Assembly (NCBI RefSeq): GCF_001653515.1
Contig: NZ_LYOY01000029.1
Span: forward strand, 682,001-746,000
DNA: 64,000 bases
Source: Streptomyces sp. ERV7
GTDB taxonomy: Bacteria; Actinomycetota; Actinomycetes; Streptomycetales; Streptomycetaceae
Direction: 5' to 3'
The notes beneath the pieces are model-generated. The model was not told the origin of the DNA and searched no databases. It saw nothing but the letters and a program-made list of their open reading frames with translations. Position numbers and translations under genes: made by a program. Shown here one piece after another: positions 31,675 to 41,001 of the stretch (its first letter is position 1; every line of letters starts with the position of its first letter).

Positions 31675-32928
31675 ATGGAGTTGCCGATGCGCTGCCCCCA
31701 CCTTCCCGAGGGGTTCGACTTCACCGACCCCGACCTGCTCCAGGACCGCGTCCCGTACCCGGAGTTCGCCGAGGCGCGGCAGACCGCCCCGGTCTTCTGG
31801 TGCCCGCAGCCGCACGGCCTCGCCGGCTTCGGCGACGACGGCTACTGGGTGGTGACGCGGCACGCCGACGTCAAGTACGTCTCCACCCACCCGGAGCTGT
31901 TCTCCTCCACCACCAACACCGCCGTCATCCGCTTCAACCAGAACATCACCCGTGAGCAGATCGAGGTCCAGCGGCTGATCATGCTGAACATGGACCCGCC
32001 GGAGCACACCCGGGTCCGCCAGATCGTCCAGCGCGGCTTCACGCCCCGCGCGGTCCGCTCGCTGGAGGCCACCCTGCGCGACCGCGCCCGCCGCATCGTC
32101 GACACGGCCCTCGCCGCGTCCAAAGGCAGCGACTCCTTCGACTTCGTCACCAACATCGCCGTCGAACTGCCGCTCCAGGCGATCGCGGAGCTCATCGGCG
32201 TACCGCAGCAGGACCGCGCGAAGATCTTCGACTGGTCCAACAAGATGGCGGCGTACGACGACCCCGAGTACGCCATCACCGAGGAGATCGGCGCCGAGGC
32301 CGCCATGGAGATCGTCAGTTACGCGATGAACCTCGCGGCCGCCCGCAAGGAGTGCCCCGCGAAGGACATCGTATCGACGCTGGTCGCGGCGGAGGGCGAA
32401 GGCAACCTGCTCGCCGATGAGTTCGGCTTCTTCGTCATCCTGCTCGCGGTCGCGGGCAACGAGACCACGCGCAACGCGATCAGCCACGGGATGCACGCGT
32501 TCCTCACCCACCCCGACCAGTGGGAACTCTACAAACGCGAACGCCCCGACACGGCAGCCGAGGAGATCGTCCGCTGGGCCACGCCGGTCGTGTCCTTCCA
32601 GCGTACGGCGACGCAGGACACCGAGCTGGGCGGCCAGAAGATCAAGGCGGGCGACCGGGTCGGCCTGTTCTATTCGTCGGCCAACAACGATCCCGAACTC
32701 TTCGACGAGCCCGAGCGGTTCGACATCCTCCGCGACCCGAACCCGCACCTCGGCTTCGGCGGCGGAGGCCCGCACTTCTGCCTCGGCAAGTCGCTGGCGG
32801 TGCTGGAAATCAACCTGATCTTCAACGCCATCGCGGACGCCCTGCCGAACCTCACGCTGGCGGGCGACCCGCGCCGCCTCCGTTCAGCGTGGCTGAACGG
32901 CATCAAGGAACTTCAGGTCACGCCGTAA
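31675..32928 (+). CDS. CYP125-like cytochrome P450
   Basis: 417 residues from ATG 31675 (GGAG 8 nt upstream; ATG 31636 would overlap an operator). The I-helix reads LLAVAGNETTRNAISHGM, the ExxR motif is in AAEEIVRWATPV, and the haem-binding loop is GGGPHFCLGKSLAVLE. The N-terminal half (LPEGFDFTDPDLL, NMDPPEHTRVRQIVQRGFTP) resembles CYP125, the C26/27 sterol hydroxylase of mycobacteria, which is likewise encoded next to fadA5. Electrons could come from the ferredoxin of the ALDH operon. It is divergent from the thiolase and overlaps the DUF397 gene end by 11 bp. Confidence 0.88.
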   Translation: MELPMRCPHLPEGFDFTDPDLLQDRVPYPEFAEARQTAPVFWCPQPHGLAGFGDDGYWVVTRHADVKYVSTHPELFSSTTNTAVIRFNQNITREQIEVQRLIMLNMDPPEHTRVRQIVQRGFTPRAVRSLEATLRDRARRIVDTALAASKGSDSFDFVTNIAVELPLQAIAELIGVPQQDRAKIFDWSNKMAAYDDPEYAITEEIGAEAAMEIVSYAMNLAAARKECPAKDIVSTLVAAEGEGNLLADEFGFFVILLAVAGNETTRNAISHGMHAFLTHPDQWELYKRERPDTAAEEIVRWATPVVSFQRTATQDTELGGQKIKAGDRVGLFYSSANNDPELFDEPERFDILRDPNPHLGFGGGGPHFCLGKSLAVLEINLIFNAIADALPNLTLAGDPRRLRSAWLNGIKELQVTP

Positions 32929-33184
32929 CGGATCTGACGAACGCGCCGAAGGCGGCGGGAGAGAGCGTGATGGCCGGGCCGTCCGGATTCTTGGAGTCCC
33001 GGACGGCTACGGCGTGGGGGAGGTCTGCGACCTCTATGCAGTCGCCGCCCTGGTCACTGCTGTGGCTGGACTTGCGCCAGGCTGCGCCGTGGAGGGTGGC
33101 GCATTCGACGCAGGAGCCGCCCTGATCGCCGCTGTAGCTGGATTTACGCCAACGAGCGCGGCTCAGATCCAGGTTGCTCCCCAT
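32918..33184 (-). CDS. DUF397 protein with two repeats
   Basis: 88 residues from ATG 33184. Two copies of the DUF397 core are seen, RWRKSSYSGDQGGSCVE and AWRKSSHSSDQGGDCIEVA, followed by VAVRDSKNPDGPAITLSPAA, whereas most family members have one. These small proteins partner with XRE-type regulators in streptomycete development (bldB/abaA-type loci). The gene overlaps the XRE gene upstream by 41 bp, so the two are translated together. Confidence 0.88.
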   Translation of the reverse strand: MGSNLDLSRARWRKSSYSGDQGGSCVECATLHGAAWRKSSHSSDQGGDCIEVADLPHAVAVRDSKNPDGPAITLSPAAFGAFVRSVTA

Positions 33185-33992
33185 AGCGCTCCTCCATCAC
33201 GTGCCGGATCAGCTTCGCCGAGTCCGGGATGGACAGGGCGGCGGCTTGGAGGTGATCGTAACGGAGCGAGCAGTCCCTGACCGTGTCCGGGTTGGCGGTT
33301 GGATGACCCACTCCGTAACCCTCGGTGTAGACGATGGCGGGATCACCGGTGAAGCGAAAGAGGTCAAACGAGCCCTGCAAGCCGGCATGCGCTCCTACGC
33401 CGAACGGTAGGACCTGGATGTTCACATTCGGGTTGTTTTGGAATGACAACAAGCGGGCCAGTTGACCCCGCATGACCTCGTCCCCACCGATCCCCTGGTG
33501 CAGTGCGGCCTCACCAATGATCGCCCACATCACTGGCGGCTGCGCCTTTCCGAAAATGCGCTGGCGAGCCAGTCGGACCGCAACACGGTCATCCAAGTTG
33601 GATTGGTCCAGCGTGCCGAGGACGGCGCGGGCGTACTCGCCGGTCTGTAGGAGCCCATGGACCAGGTTCGTGTGAAACGTATAGATCTCCGTCGCCCGCG
33701 ACTCCAGCTCGGCCACCTGCTGGAACCACGCCGGAAGCTGGCTCCGCAGCACCAGCGGCAGGAGCCGGGACAGCAACCCGCCCGTGCCCAGCGCGGCATC
33801 CGCGCGGTCGCTGAAGTCCGCCGTCGGGAGTTTGCGGGCCGTCTCGATCTGGCCGATCAGCGAGCCGGTGTACGAGATGACCGCGCCCAGTTGCTTCTGG
33901 GTGAGCCCGCCCGCCTCGCGGTAGCGGCGCAGCTCGTATCCGTAGTAGTCGAGCGGCGACGCGCTCGGATCGAGGACGTTGATGTGGACCAC
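33144..33992 (-). CDS. XRE-family regulator with DUF5753 domain
   Basis: 282 residues from ATG 33992. N-terminal helix-turn-helix: YELRRYREAGGLTQKQLGAV and SLIGQIETARKLPTADF. The C-terminal DUF5753 region includes LPAWFQQVAELESRATEIYT, HGLLQTGEYARAVL and VNIQVLPFGVGAHAG. Together with the overlapping DUF397 gene and the divergent histidine-kinase-like ATPase it forms the trio seen many times in Streptomyces genomes, probably controlling differentiation or antibiotic production. Its own targets are unknown. Confidence 0.88.
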   Translation of the reverse strand: MVHINVLDPSASPLDYYGYELRRYREAGGLTQKQLGAVISYTGSLIGQIETARKLPTADFSDRADAALGTGGLLSRLLPLVLRSQLPAWFQQVAELESRATEIYTFHTNLVHGLLQTGEYARAVLGTLDQSNLDDRVAVRLARQRIFGKAQPPVMWAIIGEAALHQGIGGDEVMRGQLARLLSFQNNPNVNIQVLPFGVGAHAGLQGSFDLFRFTGDPAIVYTEGYGVGHPTANPDTVRDCSLRYDHLQAAALSIPDSAKLIRHVMEERYGEQPGSEPRSLA

Positions 33993-34085
33993 GGCGGGTA
34001 CTCCCTCGGGCTCAACTCCGCTTACTTCTCAACGGGTTGTATTCATTCGTAGCCGAGAGTAGCCATCTCGCGGCACGCTCGTACC

Positions 34086-34538
34086 GTGAACGACAATTCC
34101 CAGTACGGCATGCGCTTCACGGTCGGCGTGCACTCCGCCCGCCATGTCCGCAGGATCGTCCGTACGCACCTCGACTTCTGGGCCATGTCCGACCTCGTGG
34201 ACGCGGCCGAGCTCGCCGTGACCGAGCTGCTCGCGAATGTGGTGCGGCATGTACCGGACCGCTACTGCGAGTTGAGCCTGCACCGGCGGCCGCACGGCAT
34301 CCGCGTCGAGGTGTCGGACCGCTTCCCGCAGCTCCCGCTCCCCCTGAACGCGTCGGAGGAGGACGAGTCCGGGCGCGGACTCGTCCTCCTGGACGCGGTC
34401 GTCGACAAGTGGGGGGTCTCGCCGGGGCTGATCACGGCCGGTAAGACGGTGTGGTTCGAGTGCGACAGCGCCAACGCCCCGGCCCCCGCCGACGGCTCGG
34501 CCCGGGTGGTCGCGGATTACCCGCCGCGCCACTCGTGA
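34086..34538 (+). CDS. RsbW-like ATP-binding protein (HATPase_c)
   Basis: 150 residues from GTG 34086. AAELAVTELLANVVRHVPDR is the N-box of the GHKL ATPase fold; SGRGLVLLDAVVDKWGV is the G-box region. There is no kinase dimerisation domain, so it is of the anti-sigma-factor type. It is divergent from the XRE gene with 93 bp between, and its 3' end overlaps the GT87/PAP2 gene by 22 bp. Likely a partner in the regulatory trio. Confidence 0.85.
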   Translation: MNDNSQYGMRFTVGVHSARHVRRIVRTHLDFWAMSDLVDAAELAVTELLANVVRHVPDRYCELSLHRRPHGIRVEVSDRFPQLPLPLNASEEDESGRGLVLLDAVVDKWGVSPGLITAGKTVWFECDSANAPAPADGSARVVADYPPRHS

Positions 34539-36556
34539 GCCGGCGCCCGCGAGTCCCGAGTCGAGTGCGCGCGCCACCGAGCCGGCGGCAGCTGGACGCC
34601 GCGCGGGCCCGCCAGTACGTACACCAGGGCGAAGCCCGCGCCGACGACCGCCGCGCCGCCCACCGCGTCCAGCACCCAGTGGTTGGCGGTGGCGATGATC
34701 GCGCAGACCGTGAAGAGCGGGTGGAGCAGGCCCAGGGCCTTCATCCAGAGCTTCGGGGCCACCACCGCGATCACGATGCCGCACCACAGCGACCAGCCGA
34801 AGTGCAGCGAGGGCATCGCCGCGTACTGGTTGGTGACCTGCGTCATCGCCCCGTAGTCCGGGTTGGCCAGATCCTGCGGGCCGTGGACGGTGTCGATGAA
34901 GTCCATGCCGGGCATCAGGCGCGGCGGTGCCAGCGGGAAGAACCAGAAGCCGACCAGGCCGAGCAGCGTGGCGAAGCCGAGCGCCGAACGCGCCCAGCGG
35001 TAGTCGACCGGGCGGCGTACGTACAGCACGCCCAGGATCGTCAGCGGCACGATGAAGTGGAACGTCTCGTAGTAGAAGTTGAAGAACTCAAGCAGCCACT
35101 GGGCGTGCTGGATCGAGTGGTTGGCCCAGTGCTCGATGTCGATGTGCAGGGCGCGCTCGATGGACACCACGGTGCGGCCGTGCGCCTGTGCCGTCTCCCG
35201 CCCGGCGGTGGCCTCAAGCCGTATGTGGGAGTAGGCGGAGTAGCCGACGCGGATGACGAGGAGTTCCAGGAGCAGGTTGGGGCGGCTGAGCACCCGGCGC
35301 CAGAACGGCGCCAGCGGGATCCGGGCCCAGCGCGCCGGGACGGACTCCGCGTACGCGGTGGGGAGCGGCGCCCGGAAGTGCTCGGAGGTACGCGGCAGGA
35401 ACGGGATGAGGCAGGCCGCCATGAGCGCGGTCAGCAGGGGAACGTTGTCACGGAGCGGGTCGAGGAGCGCCATGTTGGGCAGCAGCACATCGCCCGGGAG
35501 GGTCATCACCAGGATGACGACGGCGGGCCACGCGAGGCGGTCGCGGGCCCGGGTCCCGGCCCGGCCGACCATCGCGAGCAGCACCCACAGGAGCTGGTGC
35601 TGCCAGGCCGTCGGCGAGATCGCGACCGCGACGCAGCCGGTGAGGGCGACGGCGAGCAGCAGTTGGCCGTCGCGCGCGTAGCGGACGGCCCGGCTCAGGC
35701 CGAGGACGATCACGGCTGCGGCGAGCAGCAGGAACAGCGCGATCTCCAGCGGGCCTTGGAGGCCGACGCGGAGCAGGGCGCCGTGCAGGGACTGGTTGGC
35801 GAGGCTGTCGGGGCGCGCGCCGAGCCCGGCGCCCGCCACATGGTGCACCCAGTACGTCCAGGAGTCGTGCGGCATGAACACCCAGGCCAGGGCGGTCGCG
35901 GCGGCGAAGGTCGCGGTGGTGGAGAGGGCCGCGCGTCTGCGTCCGGTGAGCCAGAGCAGCGGGACGAAGAGCAGCACGGTGGGCTGGAGGGCCGCACCGA
36001 TGCCGATGAGCAACCCGGAGCCGCGCTCCCCGCGTACGGCGAAGCAGCCGAGCAGGACGAGGAGGACCGGGATGATGCTGGTCTGGCCGGTGGTCAGGGC
36101 GTTGCGGACCGGCAGCGAGACCATCAGGAGGCTGATGGCGACCGGCGCGGCCACCAGCGAGCTGCGGCGCGAGAGCGGTCCCGGCAGCGCGCGGGCGGCC
36201 ACGACGCCGAGCACCGCGACGAACAGCAGGGTGGAGAACGTCCAGGCCACACCGAGCGCCTGCTCGGCGGAGTGGGTCAGCGGCTTGAGGACGAGCCCGG
36301 CGAAGGGGGTGCCGGTGAAGTGCTCCCTGTCGTACAGGTCGCCCCGCACGTGCAGCACTCCGTTGGTGCCCGTCCAGGTCTCCAGGTCGGTGAGCCGTTC
36401 ACCTGGTGGCAGGCGCAGGGTATGGGCCATCTGCCGTAACGCGAGGACGGCGGCGACGAGCCACAGGACCACACGGGCCATACCCGCCCGGGTGTCCGCC
36501 GCGCCTGAGTCCACGTCCACCGTGCTGCCGCGTGTGCCGTGCTCCGCATTCGCCAC
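34517..36556 (-). CDS. GT87 glycosyltransferase fused to PAP2 phosphatase
   Basis: 679 residues from GTG 36556 (GGGAGG 11 nt upstream). Residues about 25-390 form a many-pass GT87-like (mannosyltransferase PimE-type) domain, with LPVRNALTTGQTSIIPVLLV and SPTAWQHQLLWVLLAM. Residues about 440-660 are a PAP2-type phosphatase: RTVVSIERALHIDIEHWANH, AMPSLHFGWSLWCG (catalytic His) and TANHWVLDAVGGA. Such fusions probably use polyprenyl-phosphate sugars and recycle lipid phosphates at the membrane. The open frame extends further upstream to 38161, but that part is shadow. Confidence 0.82.
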   Translation of the reverse strand: MANAEHGTRGSTVDVDSGAADTRAGMARVVLWLVAAVLALRQMAHTLRLPPGERLTDLETWTGTNGVLHVRGDLYDREHFTGTPFAGLVLKPLTHSAEQALGVAWTFSTLLFVAVLGVVAARALPGPLSRRSSLVAAPVAISLLMVSLPVRNALTTGQTSIIPVLLVLLGCFAVRGERGSGLLIGIGAALQPTVLLFVPLLWLTGRRRAALSTTATFAAATALAWVFMPHDSWTYWVHHVAGAGLGARPDSLANQSLHGALLRVGLQGPLEIALFLLLAAAVIVLGLSRAVRYARDGQLLLAVALTGCVAVAISPTAWQHQLLWVLLAMVGRAGTRARDRLAWPAVVILVMTLPGDVLLPNMALLDPLRDNVPLLTALMAACLIPFLPRTSEHFRAPLPTAYAESVPARWARIPLAPFWRRVLSRPNLLLELLVIRVGYSAYSHIRLEATAGRETAQAHGRTVVSIERALHIDIEHWANHSIQHAQWLLEFFNFYYETFHFIVPLTILGVLYVRRPVDYRWARSALGFATLLGLVGFWFFPLAPPRLMPGMDFIDTVHGPQDLANPDYGAMTQVTNQYAAMPSLHFGWSLWCGIVIAVVAPKLWMKALGLLHPLFTVCAIIATANHWVLDAVGGAAVVGAGFALVYVLAGPRGVQLPPARWRAHSTRDSRAPAHEWRGG

Positions 36557-36829
36557 GCCCCGCCGAACCTCCCACCGCCATCGTTGGCCCGCTGTTCGCC
36601 CGCCGCACGGCCCTCGGCCGTGGGGCGGCCCGCACTCAGAGCCTCGCACCACCCCTGTTGAGAGACTCAGGCAACCCCCACTTCGCCTGACTGTCACCCG
36701 TGTTTTGACCGGAATCACCTCGACCGGAGTCCGCGGCGCACCGGAACCGGACCCGCCGCGACGCCGTCGTAACCCATCGACGAACCCGTCGACGAACCCG
36801 TCGGCGGGCGGTGTACGGAAGGCGGGGGC

Positions 36830-37963
36830 ATGCGCGGCAGAGGCGTCGGACGGCGGATGTGGCTGGTCATGGGGGTGTTGCTGGCCACCCAGCTCGGTTC
36901 CCTGGTGTCTCCCGCGTACGCGTGCGGGTGCGGCGCGATGGTCCATGGAACGGGTACGCGACTGGCTGTGCGGCAGGAGACTTCGGCCGTTCGGTGGGAC
37001 GGGCGCAGCGAGCAGATCGTGATGAGCCTCACGGTCGACGGGAACGCCCCGAAGGCGGCGTGGATCATGCCGGTGCCGCACCGGGCGACGGTGACGCTCG
37101 GCGACCGCGCGCTCTTCTCCGACCTGGAGCGGGCCACGGCGCCGGTCCACCGGAACCGCGACCACTTCTGGCCGCAGGACGGCGACTGGCCCTTCACCCA
37201 CCACAAGCGCGCGGTGGGGGACGGCGCGGGCGCCCCGAGCGCGGCCGCGCCGTCGGTCGGTGTGGTCGGCCGCGAGCGCCTCGGCCCCTTCGACGTGGCC
37301 CGCCTCACGGCCACGGACCCGGACGCGCTGCGCGACTGGCTGGCGGCGAACGGCTTCCAGCTCCCGCCCGCGCTCTCCGCCGAGCTGCGGCCCTATGTCG
37401 CGCAGAAGTGGGAGTACGTGGCGGTCCGGCTCGCCCCGGCGGCGGGCGACGGCCCTCTGACGGGCACGCTCGACCCCCTGAAACTGACCTTCGCGAGCGA
37501 GCGCCTGGTGTACCCGATGCGGCTGTCGCGCCTGGCGAAGACGGCGCAGTCGCTGCGGCTGTACGTGGTGTCGGGGCATCGGATGGAGCCGGAGTCGAAC
37601 ATCGGGGGTTCGGCGCCGTCTGTCCTGTACGCGGGGCGGGTGCCGCGTGACGCGGGCCCGCTGACGCGGTTCGCGGGCGAGGGCGATACCCCGTATCTCA
37701 CCGCGCTGAGCCAGTCGTTCTGGCAGCCGTCGTGGATCACGGGTGACCATGAGCTGGTCCGGGCCGCGGATGACTCGCCGTTCCAGCGGGTGATCTATAC
37801 GGATCGGCTGATGCGGGTCTGGGGGGTGCCGGCGTGGCTGGTGACTGTTGGGGGTGCGCTGGTCGCCGTGGCGACGGCGGCCCTTCTGCTCATACGCCGC
37901 AGCCTGCGACGCCGCCCGGTCGCTCCACCGCCACCGGTGGTGGTGCCACCACCGCTGACCTGA
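36830..37963 (+). CDS. DUF2330 secreted membrane-anchored protein
   Basis: 377 residues from ATG 36830. A signal peptide ends near SPAYACGCGAM; the CGCG cysteines follow the cleavage site as in other DUF2330 proteins. The extracellular domain includes QIVMSLTVDGNAPKAAWIMP and ends in a membrane helix (about 340-360) and a short Arg/Pro tail. Function of DUF2330 is not known. The upstream 273 bp (36557-36829) contain promoters for both directions and no gene. Confidence 0.82.
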   Translation: MRGRGVGRRMWLVMGVLLATQLGSLVSPAYACGCGAMVHGTGTRLAVRQETSAVRWDGRSEQIVMSLTVDGNAPKAAWIMPVPHRATVTLGDRALFSDLERATAPVHRNRDHFWPQDGDWPFTHHKRAVGDGAGAPSAAAPSVGVVGRERLGPFDVARLTATDPDALRDWLAANGFQLPPALSAELRPYVAQKWEYVAVRLAPAAGDGPLTGTLDPLKLTFASERLVYPMRLSRLAKTAQSLRLYVVSGHRMEPESNIGGSAPSVLYAGRVPRDAGPLTRFAGEGDTPYLTALSQSFWQPSWITGDHELVRAADDSPFQRVIYTDRLMRVWGVPAWLVTVGGALVAVATAALLLIRRSLRRRPVAPPPPVVVPPPLT

Positions 37964-38028
37964 CATCACGTACGGCCCGGCGGGGGCCGGCCGGCCCGGG
38001 GTGACCTGCGGCCCGGCGGGGGCCGGCC

Positions 38029-38134
38029 GCGCAGTTCCCCGCGCCCCTGAGGGAACGGGGCCTACGGCCCCTGTTCCCCCGCTCGCCGCACCCCGGGAAA
38101 GCCCAACCCCCTTAGGGGCGCGGGGAACTGCGCG
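38029..38134. repeat. Inverted pair of GGGGCGCGGGGAACTGCGC repeats
   Basis: One copy reads on the minus strand at 38029-38047 and one on the plus strand at 38115-38134, so the pair could fold into a long hairpin between DUF2330 and the following minus-strand stump. Confidence 0.65.
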
Positions 38135-38183
38135 AGCAACCCACCACCGGCCCGCAGACACAGACCGGGCACAACCCGCCCGT

Positions 38184-38465
38184 TCAAAGCTGCAGCATGC
38201 GCTCCGTGAGCTCCCGGCAGTCGCGCAACGCCAGCCGCAACTCCTCCGTGTCGTTCTTCGCCGGGAGGCCCCCGCGGCGCTCCTTGACCAGTTCCGCGAC
38301 CCGCGCGGCCGTCTCGCCCAGTACGGCGTCGGCCTCCTCGACGGCCTTGCGGGGCTCGTCGACGAACCCGGTCACCGCCCGGTGCAGCCGCAGCGCCCAC
38401 CTGTCGCGCTCCTCGGTGGGGAGCAGGGCCACGGCCGAGAGGTCGGCCGGCGGGGGCGGCGGCCC
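38184..38465 (-). pseudogene. 5'-truncated Streptomyces hypothetical gene
   Basis: Only the C-terminal part, about 94 codons, is present: ALLPTEERDRWALRLHRAVT, GFVDEPRKAVEEADAVLGET and TEELRLALRDCRELTERML. This ending is typical of a longer Ala/Pro-rich family common in Streptomyces, often with YrhK/YsnF-like N-termini. The start and N-terminal domain are missing because sequence switches at about 38465 to a divergently read nuclease gene, also missing its start. Confidence 0.65.
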
Positions 38466-39008
38466 CCCACCCCGGTCAGCGCCGCCACCGCCCGCAGCTA
38501 TCTCGCCGCCATGACCGCCACCCCGGAGGGCTCCTCGGACGGCTACAGCCGCTCCAAGTTCCCGCACTGGATCACCCAGTCCGGCACCTGCAACACCCGC
38601 GAGGTCGTCCTCAAGCGCGACGGCACCAACGTCACCACGGACTCCAGCTGTGCGGCGGTCAGCGGCAGTTGGTACTCCGCGTACGACGGCGCCACCTGGA
38701 CGGCCGCCGCCGACCTCGACATCGACCACGTCGTCCCGCTCGCCGAGGCCTGGCGCTCGGGCGCCAGTTCCTGGACGACCGCGCAGCGCCAGGGCTTCGC
38801 CAACGACCTGACCCGGCCCCAGCTGATCGCCGTCACCGACAACGTCAACCAGGCCAAGGGCGACAAGGACCCGGCCGAGTGGCTGCCCTCGCTCACCTCC
38901 TACCGCTGCACGTACGCCCGGATGTGGGTGGACGTGAAGCACTACTACAACCTCACCGTGGACACCGCCGAGAAGTCCGCGCTGCAGTCCGTGCTCAACG
39001 GCTGCTGA
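38466..39008 (+). pseudogene. HNH (DUF1524-like) nuclease lacking its signal peptide
   Basis: About 180 codons from PTPVSAATARSYLAAM to LQSVLNGC. The nuclease core DLDIDHVVPLAEAWRSGAS and NVNQAKGDKDPAEWLPS match secreted GmrSD-C/DUF1524 HNH proteins of Streptomyces, which start with a signal peptide of about 35 residues. That part is absent; upstream in-frame sequence belongs to the neighbouring stump. A remaining ATG at 38511 could give a cytoplasmic fragment. Cysteines CNTRE, SSCAAV and YRCTY remain. Confidence 0.75.
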
Positions 39009-39086
39009 CGGTCCGGCCGAAGGGCCGACGGGGGCTGTCTCCCCCCTCCGCCGTTCCGTACCGTACGGAGCGACGGAGGGGACGAC

Positions 39087-40754
39087 ATGGCCGGACTGCG
39101 CCTGGGACCACTGCTGCGGTACGTCGACGGCGAGTCCGGGACGTCGGCCACGGTCTGGGTGGAGGCGGACCGGCCGTGCACGGCCCGGGTGCGCTGCCCG
39201 GACAGCGCCTCGGGCTTCTCCCGTACGTTCCAGATCGCCGGGCACCACTACGCGCTGATCCCGGTCACCGGCCTCGCCCCGGGCTCGGCCACCCCGTACG
39301 AAGTGCTGCTCGACGGGCGGCGGGTGTGGCCGCCCGAGCGCTCCCCCTTTCCGCCGTCCGTGATCCGCACACCCGCGCCGGGCGCCTCCCGGCTGCGGGT
39401 CGCCTTCGGGTCCTGCCGCTGGGCCGCCCCGCCCCGGGGCGAGCGCGACCCCGCCGGGCCCGACGCCCTGGACACGCTCGCCACGAGCCTCGCCGCGCGC
39501 CTGACCGCCACCACGGACGCCGACGCCTCCGGGCTCCCCGACGTCCTGCTGCTCCTCGGCGACCAGGTGTACGCCGACAACGTCTCGCGGGCGACCCGCC
39601 GCTGGCTCGCCGCCCGGCGCGATCTGGCCGATCCACCGGGGGCGCAGGTCGGGGACTACGACGAGTACACCCGGCTCTATGACGAGTCGTGGGGCGACCC
39701 CGAGGTGCGCTGGCTGCTCTCCACCGTGCCGAGCTGCATGGTCTTCGACGACCACGACGTGATCGACGACTGGAACACCAGCGCCGCCTGGCTGGCCGAG
39801 ATGCGCGCCACCCCGTGGTGGTCGGAGCGGCTGACCGGCGGGCTGATGTCGTACTGGGTCTACCAGCACCTCGGCAACCTCCCGCCCGGCCTGCTCGCCG
39901 CCGATCCGCTGTACGCGGCGGTGTGCGGCGGCCCGGACGGGACGGAGGCGCTGCGCCGGTTCGCGGCGGAGGCGGGCACCGACCCGGCCGCCGTGCGCTG
40001 GAGCTACCGCCGCGACTTCGGACGCGTGCGGCTGCTGATGGTGGACAGCCGGGCGGCCCGGGTCCTGGACGAGCAGAAGCGCGCGATGCTCGACGAGGCG
40101 GAGGCCGACTGGGTGCGGGAGCAGGCGCTCGACGGGTCCGGCCCGTACGACCACCTGCTGATCGGGACCTCGCTGCCGTGGCTGCTGCCGCCGCTCGTCC
40201 ATGACGCGGAGGCCTGGAACGCGGCCCTGTGCCGGGGCGAACGCGGCCCGCGCTGGGCGCGGTTCGGCGAGAGGGTGCGCCGCCGGGCCGACCTGGAACA
40301 CTGGGCGGCCTTCCCCTCCTCCTTCGACGGGCTCGCGGAGCTGATCGCCCGCGCGGGCACCGGACCCGGCGCCCCCGCCACGGTCTGCGTGCTCTCCGGC
40401 GATGTGCACCACGCCTACCTCGCGGAGCCGGTCTGGCCCTCCGGCGGCCCGGACGCGCGCGTGCTCCAGCTGACCTGCTCGCCGGTCCACAACACCGTCC
40501 CCAGAACACTGCGGGCCGCGTTCCGCTTCGGGTGGAGCCGGTGGGGGCGGCGGCTCGGACGGGCGCTGGCCCGGCACGGCCGCACCGGCCGGCCCCCGGT
40601 GCGCTGGCGCCGCACGGGCGGCCCCTGGTTCGGGAACCAGCTGATGACGCTGACCCTGACCGGGCGCGCGGCCCGGCTCCGCCTCGACCAGGCGCGAGCG
40701 GGGCGCGGCGGCCCCCGCCTGGTCACGGTCCTGGACGAGGACCTCGCCCCGTAG
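39087..40754 (+). CDS. PhoD-like alkaline phosphatase D family protein
   Basis: 555 residues from ATG 39087. An N-terminal fibronectin-like domain (about 1-95) precedes the metallophosphatase: RVAFGSCRWAA, LLLLGDQVYADN, MVFDDHDVIDDWN, LLMVDSRAARV and VLSGDVHHAYLAE give the metal ligands. No Tat or Sec signal is visible, unlike classic PhoD, so it probably acts in the cytoplasm on phosphodiesters. It stands alone; the next gene is 247 bp away. Confidence 0.87.
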   Translation: MAGLRLGPLLRYVDGESGTSATVWVEADRPCTARVRCPDSASGFSRTFQIAGHHYALIPVTGLAPGSATPYEVLLDGRRVWPPERSPFPPSVIRTPAPGASRLRVAFGSCRWAAPPRGERDPAGPDALDTLATSLAARLTATTDADASGLPDVLLLLGDQVYADNVSRATRRWLAARRDLADPPGAQVGDYDEYTRLYDESWGDPEVRWLLSTVPSCMVFDDHDVIDDWNTSAAWLAEMRATPWWSERLTGGLMSYWVYQHLGNLPPGLLAADPLYAAVCGGPDGTEALRRFAAEAGTDPAAVRWSYRRDFGRVRLLMVDSRAARVLDEQKRAMLDEAEADWVREQALDGSGPYDHLLIGTSLPWLLPPLVHDAEAWNAALCRGERGPRWARFGERVRRRADLEHWAAFPSSFDGLAELIARAGTGPGAPATVCVLSGDVHHAYLAEPVWPSGGPDARVLQLTCSPVHNTVPRTLRAAFRFGWSRWGRRLGRALARHGRTGRPPVRWRRTGGPWFGNQLMTLTLTGRAARLRLDQARAGRGGPRLVTVLDEDLAP

Positions 40755-41001
40755 GCCGCGGCCGACACCTCGTAAGCCCCTGACGGCCCGGACGGCCCCG
40801 CTTCGTGACCCCGGGCTCCGTAACCCTGTGTCCCGGCGCGTTGGCGTTACGTCCATGTATGCCCCCCGTAAAGATGAATTCCAGCCAAACCTAACCGGAA
40901 TTTGGCCATCTACTTAAACTTGAACTTGCAAGCACTAATCAGGTCTACCTAACCTTGAGGCTCCACCGGCCCCGTCCCCCACACCGAAGGAGCCCGTCCC
41001 C

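Noticed and set aside
34517..38161. 1214-residue glycosyltransferase
   Set aside because: The part upstream of 36556 overlaps the DUF2330 gene on the other strand and has no coding character.
38184..40856. 890-codon minus frame across the PhoD and HNH genes
   Set aside because: Only its last 94 codons resemble a protein; the rest is antisense to well-supported plus-strand genes.
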